From contig CM065802.1 of assembly GCA_033398695.1 (NCBI GenBank), positions 138,494,096-138,558,095 of the forward strand: a DNA stretch of 64,000 bases. Direction: 5' to 3'. The translations under genes and the position numbers were made by a program. The notes under the pieces are model-generated. The model had not been told where the DNA came from. It ran no database searches and saw nothing but the letters and a program-made list of their open reading frames with translations. Each line of letters starts with the position of its first letter. Position 1 is the stretch's first letter. Source of the DNA: Orobanche coerulescens. Taxonomy: Eukaryota; Streptophyta; Magnoliopsida; Lamiales; Orobanchaceae. Below, one piece after another: positions 56,501 to 64,000 of this stretch.

Positions 56501-57840
56501 GTCTTGACCATCCAATAAGATCGACTAAACATAGTCAAATGTATAAGGCACATGCCTTTACAAATACTCGGAAAAGTATTCGGACCTATAGTCATACGAA
56601 CTATAATCGAGGTCAACGAATTCATGTATTTACCGCAATATGCCATTGCCTTACATGTTAAAATTCATGAGAATTACTCGTACATTCTTCCATATATCAT
56701 ATTGCAATGAGACGATACATGTCTACACCCACATGCAATATTTTATTTTTAATAAGCTGAAAGATGGAGTTTTCCAAGTATGGGATTGGGTCAAGACCAA
56801 CGTGGTGGTCGCTCAATTCAACGTGACAATTCCGTCACAAATCGATTTTAACCACTACATATCCGTCGCAATCGATGTTTGTCCCATTTGTATGTCACAA
56901 ATCCGTGACTAATCATGAACGAGTCATAACTTTACCGTTACCGACAATGTTCGTTTTATTTAATTGTTGGTTTAAAATCGACAAAACGGCGACATCAAAT
57001 CGCACCCAAAACGTGGTGTATGCAACAACCACAACTATCGACTTTCAACAATTATCCGTGACTCCCCCAGGACCGTCACACAGTTTACTTCGACATCCGA
57101 GAGTGATACCACCTCTCATTGTCTCATCCACCGCAAAGTAGCGTGGGAGATAAAGAACCCAAATACCCAATTCCCCAAAAAAAAATTCCCAAAAGAGAGG
57201 AATTGAAAAACGAGAACTTTAATAAAGTCTTACGGGTACTTGGTTTCATATATGCTTTGATCCTTGAACGGGAGATTCTCTCCATATGAGCAACATATTT
57301 CCGTGGGTACTCCGTTCTATATTTATTTTGATCCTTGAACGGGATAAATATGGCTTTTTCTCCATAGCGTGCACATCATCATGAGCGACGTATTTTCCTA
57401 TATACGCGTAAAACATAAACATGTAAGATGCATAAGTGTACAAATTAATGAACAAATGAATCATTGAGTAGGAAAAAAAATGGAGAGTTGAGAAACGCCC
57501 GGATAGGGCTACTGGGCTCGATAATTCGGCCGAAAAAGGACTCGAGCGCGGCGATGCAGCAGCTCGATATTGGATGAGGTCAGATCTCCAAATTTCCTCG
57601 TAAAAATCTGCTTCTGTTCGGCAGCAGATTCAGTAACCAATATTACTCAGAATCCGATCTCCACCGTTGAATATACCGTTATTTGTGTTGGGAAGTTGCT
57701 GCCAAAATTTCACACCGATCCGACGGTTAACGAAACGGGAAACGTGATTTTCGTACGACTGCGCTGTGCAGAAAATTCATGCGCGGAAATTCTCGTCTCT
57801 CGGCTTTTTTTTCGATTTTGATAGGTTTGTCTCGATTGCA
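53503..57840. other. K2 interior without recognisable genes
   Basis: About 4.3 kb of mid-AT sequence. No open frame above about 90 codons and no family I recognise on either strand. Probably decayed gag-pol or non-coding cargo of K2. Confidence 0.5.
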
Positions 57841-58540
57841 CTAGGTTTTCAAACAGTAAATATCACATGCATAAAACCGTTTGGACGATCCGGCGGTGCT
57901 TCGATCAGATCGGGTCGCAGCCTTAGGCAACAGTTGGCTTGGATGAAAACAGGACTGTCGAGCAGGTCGGGTCGGCAACCGGATCGGGTCACAACCGGAC
58001 TGGACTGGATCGCGAGTCGGGTTCGGGCTGGGCAGCAATTGGCTCAGGTACAAACCGGGGCAGGCCAAACACGCGCTGGGCGAGTGGGCCGAGGCTCTAC
58101 GGACTGGTTGCATACCTGGAGGACGGAGTCGCGACGCGGTTTGGTGTGTTGCAGAAGGCGACGGCGATGCGGGTCTGGGAAGAAGACAGATCGCAGTGGT
58201 TCGTAATCGGATTTCTGGTCGAAGGGGAGGTTACGTCAGAGGTTGAATTTGCAGACGGGTTGCGTCTCGGAGAAATCGGGTGCAGGATCTGGTGGTGCAG
58301 ACGGTTGCGGGCGATGACGTCTGGTTCGGATCTGGTGCAGGTGGGCGGCGATGGTGTCCACTGCGGCTTCAGGGGCTGGGGTCGGCGGTGGTTCTTGTTG
58401 AGGAAGGTGAAGGCGGTAACCAACCAATCTGGTTATTCTCGGCGGCGACGGCGGAGATGGGAATTGGGGTTTCCGATTTTTTTTTTTTTTTTTTTGGAAT
58501 TTCTGAATTTCGGACGAATTTTTTTTCTACTCAGTTGAGA
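57841..58540. other. GC-rich block near the K2 5' end, possible captured DNA
   Basis: A sharply GC-rich segment with overlapping open frames on both strands (199 codons plus at 57939-58538, 108 codons minus at 58097-58423). The frames are Gly/Arg- or Pro/Ser-rich and match no family I know; being open on both strands is a composition effect. A run of about 18 T lies near 58478-58495. It lies between the 5' LTR and the gag position. Confidence 0.4.
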
Positions 58541-58558
58541 TACTACGTGCTGATAACG

Positions 58559-58784
58559 TGTTTGAGGAGAAACTAAAAGACAGCAAATCAATTCATTCAT
58601 AACATTGATAGAGGGGCCTTTATATAGGCATTACAATGAGAGTCCTTCCATACATAGGATTCCTAGATAAGGTAAGACATCTAATAGGATCCTACTACCT
58701 CTAGAAGGATCTGGAACCTTCCATCTATGTATCTACAATCAGTATTAGGTAAGACACATCACGGGAATAATAATTCCCGGAACA
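58559..58784 (-). repeat. K2 5' LTR
   Basis: 226 bp, read as identical to 51567-51792 and followed by the gttct TSD. Confidence 0.95.
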
Positions 58785-59660
58785 GTTCTTTACCACCAAT
58801 AATTATTTTACATCATCACTTTAATTTGGTCATCCATTAAGTAGGCCAAATAAATTATTTTATTCTGATTAGAAAAAGTTTGTCAAATTATTAAATAAAC
58901 CTCAATGACTCAAGTATGTACGTATTTATTTTTTAATATCTAATATATATACATAAATATTATTAGTATATATTTTTTAATAAACTCTATTCTCTTCACT
59001 TTCACATTAATATATAAAGTATCTAATAGCAATACATATTCGGATTAACACGTCAACTCTCTCTCCTACATGAATTTTTTTATTTTTTTATTCTTATTTA
59101 TGTAAAGTCTTGAATCTCAAATTAAAGTATATGTATATAAATTGTAAATAATTTTGAATATTGTATAATTCCAAACTTATACTAGAAATTTATTTTTTTA
59201 ATATTTTCGTATTTATAATTTATTCTTAACTTCTACTTCATAACATTCGGAATTTTTATTGTGATGAATTAACCAATTACTATAGCAACTTATATATAAT
59301 CTTGTAAATATTGTACAATTTTTGAATGTGTTGAGTAATTAGCGATATTACTATAGGTGTCTGAGACAAAAATGAGTAATAAAATTATATTTTAATCGAG
59401 TTTGTGATGAATACATGTATACAGCTTTTAAACGGTGGTTGAACTATACCGTCATTGTTTTATATGTCACTATACTAGCTTTGAAGAGGATAGGCCGTAA
59501 AAACTTTCAATCGGGCTTAAGACGAGTACGAGTAAATAAATTTTAAATAAATTTGGGTGGCTGAATTCTATCTTTATTATTTTGGTTTATTGGTATGTTC
59601 TGCTACGGTAAAAGAATCTGGGTGGCTGAATCCTAATAAAATATTAACTTATTTATAAGT
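58785..59660. repeat. AT-rich decayed tandem duplication, part after K2
   Basis: Continues the second copy of the block at 50333-51566. Matching points are ATTCGGATTAACACGTCAAC (about 59037), AACCAATTACTATAGCAACT (about 59270), TTTTAATCGAGTTTG (about 59391, also about 51115), and the GGGTGGCTGAATTC region. Confidence 0.5.
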
Positions 59661-60828
59661 TTGAACTTGTAAATTATAATATAATAAAATAATTACCCGT
59701 TGAGTTTCGACGAACTACACTAGTTTCAAACTTGTACTTTGATATGAAATTGTTATCATGTTTCAAATGCATACACGACAATTGCATATATCATTATATA
59801 GAATCAATTATCAATTGTTGGCAAAGAAAATGTGAAAATCTGGTAATGGATCCTAAATTAAGTTTAAAACATTACGTTCGCAGAATGCGTCAAACAACAT
59901 TATCTTTTGGGCTTTTCTACTGTCAAACTTAGTGACCTCATTAATGTTATATTATATTTCTATACTATGAATTGGTTAATTTGGTTTTACTTTTTAAATA
60001 ATCGATTAAACAACTGTTAAGTTTAGCATCTGACCCATCACGCACGTGAATTCAAAATTTCAATGGGACTCATCACGCGTAATAAAATGTGGGTTTTACA
60101 AATGACACACAAAAAGAGAAAAGTTAAAGGACAGGAAAAAAATGAAAATATAAAATGAATTTGACTTCGTTTAAAGGTTAAGTTATTCAAAAAGTATCTT
60201 ATCCCAACGGTACAATATAGATTTACTGATGATCTATGATTTTTATGAATTTCTTTTTTAAAAGGACAAACTAATTAATATTGGAAGAATTTAATTATTT
60301 TGGATTATTTTAAATAGAAAAACAGTTGCCAATTTTCTTAAATATAGCCCATGAATCCCGATTTAGAAGTTTAAATTTAACATTCCATCCATTTCTATTC
60401 TCCTTCATTTTGAATTTGAATTAACCATCCATCTTCGTCTTCATCCATTACAATCAAGCTCTCAAAGATTGTTGGTTTTCACAATCATAAATAAAAAAAA
60501 CAAGATCTCAAAGACATGTTCGTTTTTTCTTCTATTGTATCTCTTTTCAGTTGAGGTTAAAAATATTCTGACGGCTTTAGAAGGTAAATACGATCGCAGA
60601 AGGGAGATTTCGTTATTGTACCAAGAAGATTGATGATATATGTGATGACGATAGCAGGTTTGATTTTCATTTATGGCATTGTCGCCTTTTGTTTCATTTT
60701 ATGTTTTTTATTTTCATCTTTTGCATATATTTGGTGATATTTAGAGTTTTTCATATGAGTATAGCTATTTTTCAAATGTTTTCAATTCTTGCATAATTTG
60801 GGTGATATTTTTTGAAAAATGTTCCTAT
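59661..60828. other. AT-rich stretch with no feature
   Basis: No gene or repeat I can support. A short segment near 60360-60660 is less AT-rich and could be a gene or transposon leader, but no coding frame follows. Confidence 0.4.
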
Positions 60829-61010
60829 TGTTTCAGGAGAAAGTAAAAGACTGTAAATACGAGTCAATCAATTGTATTCATAACACTGATAGAGAGGCCT
60901 TTATATAGGCATTACAATGAGAGTCCTTCCATACATAGGATTCCTAGATAAGGTAAGACATCTAATAGGATCCTACTACCTCTAGAAGGATCTAGAACCT
61001 TCCATCTATG
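60829..61010 (-). mobile_element. Truncated K2-type LTR
   Basis: Starts TGTTTCAGGAG and follows the K2 LTR for 182 bp with several differences, mostly in the first 60 bp. It is cut at CATCTATG by the C-type LTR piece. Confidence 0.9.
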
Positions 61011-61204
61011 TGTAACACCTCCAAGTTATTCAGGTTATATTACAGCGTCGTGAGCCCCGCCATGGGACCCATGAGGCTATTCACACGCGGAACTATGAAC
61101 TTTGACCGACAAGGTCGAATCATTCAAATGGAAGACAATAAAATTGGTATTTAAAACAATATCCAATAAAACCGAATACAATGCATCAAGGATCAATCTC
61201 ATGG
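61011..61204 (-). mobile_element. C-type LTR fragment (C2)
   Basis: Starts TGTAACACCTCC and aligns with the first 190 bp of LTR C (13838 on). It then breaks off into CACTA sequence. Confidence 0.85.
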
Positions 61205-62035
61205 AAGAAATTAGTTGATTGAATTGCGAAAAAGAGATTCAAGAGGACCATGAAAGAAAAAAGGCCGAATTAGAAGCTATGCGACTAGATATTAACAACC
61301 AACGAGAAAACTTTGAAGCCATGATGTGGAAGTTTATGGAACAACAACCTCCGGAAGGTCCATAGTTTCTAGTATGAATTATCGTCTATGTTTAGTACAC
61401 GTCTAGGATGTTTTTAATACTTTTTTTTTTTGTAATTATAATTGACTACTTTGTGTTGACTTTGATTTATGGTTGTTATTTGTATTTAGACATATGTCAA
61501 AGGAGATCATAAAATTATATATGATACATATGTTATTATTGTTGTGGTGTAACTATATAGTAATTGTATATTCATACCAATTTTGTAAAATATATGTAGC
61601 GTTTGCATCACTAGAAAAAAATGTCTCGTTAGTGTTAGAAAAGTCCCAAAAATAAAGTTGCATTTGAGTGCAAATAAGGTTGCATTTTTTGCAATTCAAG
61701 ACGTAACAAAGGTTGCATATACATATAGAAATGTTGCAATTCTTTACTAGAAACGTAATAAAGGTTGCAATTGATTATAAAAAAAGTTGCATTTTGGTAA
61801 CTGAAACAGTTAAAAAATTGCAAATAAGTATAAAAAAAGTTGCATATGAGCATAAAAAAGTTGCTTTTGCATAAAAAACGTTTCATTCAAAAAAGGTTGC
61901 ATCTGAATAATATGTGCAACTATTTCAGAAAGGGTTGCGTTTTCCAATAAAAAGGTTGCTTTAGGCATAATGCAACTTTTTCAAGGCTTAATGCAACCTT
62001 TTAGGGGGTTAAAATAGCCTCATTTTGTAGTAGTG
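61205..62035 (+). mobile_element. Second CACTA 3' end
   Basis: Near-copy of 11665-12531. It includes the end of the Transposase_24 coiled coil (frame now broken near 61225), the TTGCA subterminal repeats, and the same TIR TCATTTTGTAGTAGTG apart from its first base context. The 5' part of the element is absent. Confidence 0.92.
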
Positions 62036-62056
62036 GGAGATGATCGATGATGATTG
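62036..62056 (-). mobile_element. Tat-derived flank attached to the second CACTA end
   Basis: 21 bp that match the Tat sequence beyond the first CACTA (12532-12552) at 19 of 21 positions, then LTR D starts. Confidence 0.75.
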
Positions 62057-62587
62057 TGTAATATCCGCATTTTTCTTCTTTTTCCGATATTCCCATTTTG
62101 GTGTATTTTCATTTTTAGTAGCTCGCTTGTAACCATATCGACATTTTGAATCTATGTTATTCTTGGAGTTTCTCCATTTGGACGATCTTCGGTGATGTTT
62201 TGATATGATTCTGTTTTATGTCATGTATTATGGCATGGACGTTCGATTCTCGTATAACCCGTTCGCTTTTGTAATTTCTTTGGTTGCACGAGTTCGTATA
62301 GTTGAGTTGTTCGTGTTGTGATTTTCGGTTTGTTAATCCGACGTCGTATCGCGATTTTTGGACGTTTGGGCCGTTTCGTAATTTCCCAGAGTTTAGGGTA
62401 TTCTTGTTATCTTTGTTGTTCCTGGGCCTTCGGGCATCCATAATCACGCTTCATCGTAACGCTTTGGTTTCTGACTCAAATCCGTGGTGATTGTATCCGT
62501 TGGTCGTTGTTACGCCTTGGTACTTTTTCGATCAATTCTCGTCGAGTAGTCACTTCAGTCCTGGACTGTTTGCTGTCCCAGGCCGTG

Positions 62588-62900
62588 TTACGGCCATAAG
62601 GCAGCTTCATTACGGCCGTAATATTAGTGAGTTACGGCCGTAGGCATTCCTTTTTACGGCCGTAACAAGGCTTCGTTTCTTGCCTCCTCGTCCAGTTCTG
62701 AGTTACGGGCGTATCATGTTTAAGTTACGGCCGTAAGTATTGATACGGCCGTAATGTGTTCTTGATACGGCCGTATGTGTCATTCGTCATATTACCCAGT
62801 TTTCTCTCTAGAGGCCAGTTACGGCCGTAAGAGAGACAAGTTACGGCCGTAATGTTCCTATGTTACGACCGTATGTGGGGTGTGTTACGGCCGTAACACC
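62588..62900 (+). repeat. Inverted-repeat array, TTACGGCCGTAA type, LTR D
   Basis: Twelve copies: about seven have perfect ACGGCCGT with A/T arms, the others differ by one or two bases (ACGGCCAT, ACGGGCGT, ACGACCGT). Spacers are unrelated. Confidence 0.95.
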
Positions 62901-62920
62901 TGCCAGTATATAAACTGGCA
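62901..62920 (+). promoter_or_regulatory. LTR D TATA box inside a perfect dyad
   Basis: TGCCAGT (62901-62907) and ACTGGCA (62914-62920) flank ATATAA, a 7-bp perfect inverted repeat centred on the TATA box. Confidence 0.75.
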
Positions 62921-63517
62921 GCGGCCCAGTTTTTCCTCATTTCTCACATATCTCTTTTCTCTTCGCGACGGGAGCGACGGCAGAGGCTAGGGTTCGTCCG
63001 ATTTTGATCCAAACTCCATTGTAAGGGCATATTCAAGTATCATATCATCCACCTATCGCTAATCATCCATCATTCATCTTCGAATCAAGGTAAAATCTCT
63101 TATAACCCTACCTAGGGGGATTTGGGGGATTTCGGTTATATTGTTCGTTTTGCTCTGTGTTGTTTATTAATCCTTGATGGTTATGATTAATCTCATTAGT
63201 GTTCCTCCTACGAACTCATGGTGTATTTCGTGATATTTGCATAATCGAAAGGGTTTGGTTGCGATCCGCCCTCGTCGTTGTTTTGATGTGAATACGCATA
63301 AGTCGTAGGCGGGTTTTTGGGTGTTTTATAATTCCGTATTCGTTTAGAATTGGTTGTGATTGTGTTCTTCGTATCGTTAGGTTCGTGATTATCGGCTCCT
63401 AACGTCCGTCGGTGTTTTCCTTCCGTTCGTTGCGTCGTCTATTATTCAAGGCAAGTATTTGTGGAAACCTTTATGCTTAACGTGAAATGGTAATGTATAT
63501 TGTGTGTGCTTTGCTCA

Positions 63518-63750
63518 CCCCGGGAGGGTCTGACGGGGCCTCGGGGGAATCTATGGCTTCGTCCTGGATTCATGAGTTTGTTTCGTGGCTAGCCCGGGAG
63601 GGTCCTTAGAGGCCTCGGGTGGGATTCGTGGCTTCACCGGGTCCTGGGTGACGTGTGTGCTTGGTTTGTTTTATGAATATGGCCAACCCGGGAGGGTCCT
63701 TAGAGGCCTCGGGTGGGATTCGTGGCTTCGTCCCGGTCCTAGGCAAATTG
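63518..63750 (+). repeat. Three-copy tandem repeat in LTR D
   Basis: Units start at about 63518, 63593 and 63687 with CCCGGGAGGGTC, GGCCTCGGG and GGCTTC. The spacing of about 75-95 bp matches the tandem repeats of B, C and T1. Confidence 0.9.
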
Positions 63751-64000
63751 TTTGACTGTTTGATTCTGGAAAAGACATGTCTGGTTTTGGTTTTTGAAAT
63801 CTTGGTGCATTGTACTATGAAACGTGTAAGCGATTGGTTTGCCTTGATTACTTGTACTAGCGTAATTGCTAACCCCTTTGCGGACCCGTTTTGGGGAAAT
63901 TCTTGTTATGGATTTCAGGTTATGTTCTTCCGGACGAGCGAGCGCTGGGACAGTACGAGGATGTTCGTCAGGGTCGTTGACATGTGCATTTGGGTCTTCT

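Larger units (their letters stand above)
51567..58784 (-). mobile_element. Recently inserted Ty1/copia-type element K2
   Basis: A 7218-bp element with 226-bp LTRs (51567-51792 and 58559-58784) that I read as identical, and a perfect gttct TSD (51562-51566 and 58785-58789). The minus-strand PPT CAGGGGGAG adjoins the left LTR, so the sense runs right to left. The 3' region (51800-52200) carries the copia-type tail with repeated CAGGGGGAGT and GGTTTTTAACGAGGC motifs. Pol is only a decayed remnant (RT block near 53270), so this copy is non-autonomous yet recently mobile. Confidence 0.93.
62057..64000 (+). mobile_element. LTR D, cut by the window edge
   Basis: Starts TGTAATATCCGC and shares with B and T1 the U3 block around GGACGTTTGGGCC and GTAATTTCC. 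It has the TTACGGCCGTAA array, a TATA box inside a dyad, donor-like anchors AATCAAGGTAAAA (63083-63095) and TTCAAGGCAAGTA (63444-63456), a three-copy tandem, and the TTGCTAACCCC anchor near 63870. The 3' end is outside the window. Confidence 0.88.

Noticed and set aside
57939..58538. 199-codon plus frame as a host gene
   Set aside because: GC-rich, Gly/Arg-biased, ends in a poly-T-encoded Phe run, overlaps open frames on the other strand, and lies inside K2.
62588..62905. CRISPR-like array
   Set aside because: Repeats are 12 bp with irregular spacers, inside a plant LTR upstream of a TATA box; not CRISPR.
1..64000. Endogenous pararetrovirus
   Set aside because: All RT blocks are linked to LTRs, integrase or gypsy/copia gag; no movement-protein or pararetrovirus coat motifs seen.

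Overview
The window is TE-packed nuclear heterochromatin of a flowering plant. Chromodomain Ty3/gypsy (Tekay/Del-type), Tat-type Ty3/gypsy, Ty1/copia and CACTA elements account for most of the bases. I found no intact host gene, no rRNA or tRNA gene and no CRISPR array. The species cannot be named from these repeats. Every coding region recognised is a transposon pseudogene with stops, frameshifts or lost catalytic residues.

The centre is a five-deep nest that can be unpicked with target-site duplications (TSDs). A 3'-truncated Tat element (about 5640 to 47526, minus) was hit by a CACTA transposon (8060-12531, plus) and by a gypsy LTR that is now solo (C, 13838-46742, TSD aaact). C was hit by Tekay element T1 (15619-46529, minus, TSD gctac). 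T1 was hit by Tekay element T2 (20769-41102, plus, TSD taacc/caacc) inside the protease-RT linker, and by a separate solo LTR S (44298-45339, TSD acatc) in its 5' LTR. T2 was hit in gag by copia element K1 (24637-34220, minus, TSD ttttg).

Left of the nest are a Tekay RT/RNase H fragment (1-561), an LTR A (562-1984 and 5223 to about 5640), and a solo LTR B (1985-5222) inserted in A. Right of the nest are an unrecognised gag-like fragment and LTR remnant (47527 to about 49000), AT-rich DNA holding a decayed tandem duplication, and a very young copia element K2 with apparently identical 226-bp LTRs (51567-58784, TSD gttct). Beyond K2 lies a mosaic of a K2-type LTR piece, a C-type LTR piece and a second CACTA 3' end that carries Tat flank. 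LTR D (62057-64000) starts there and runs off the window.

The most interesting signal is in the LTRs. A, B, C, D and T1 share one layout in sense order: U3, a dense array of short inverted repeats with a CG-NN-CG core, a TATA box that mostly sits in or beside a dyad, two donor-splice-like anchors, then tandem repeats of about 70-95 bp. The array motif is family-specific (TAGCGCACGCTA, TTACGTACGTAA, TTACGGCCGTAA). A seemingly unrelated LTR (S) has the TTACGTACGTAA type in the same place, and a related motif fills part of the K1 leader. I see no described function for these arrays; they are the best candidate here for an undescribed cis-regulatory system.
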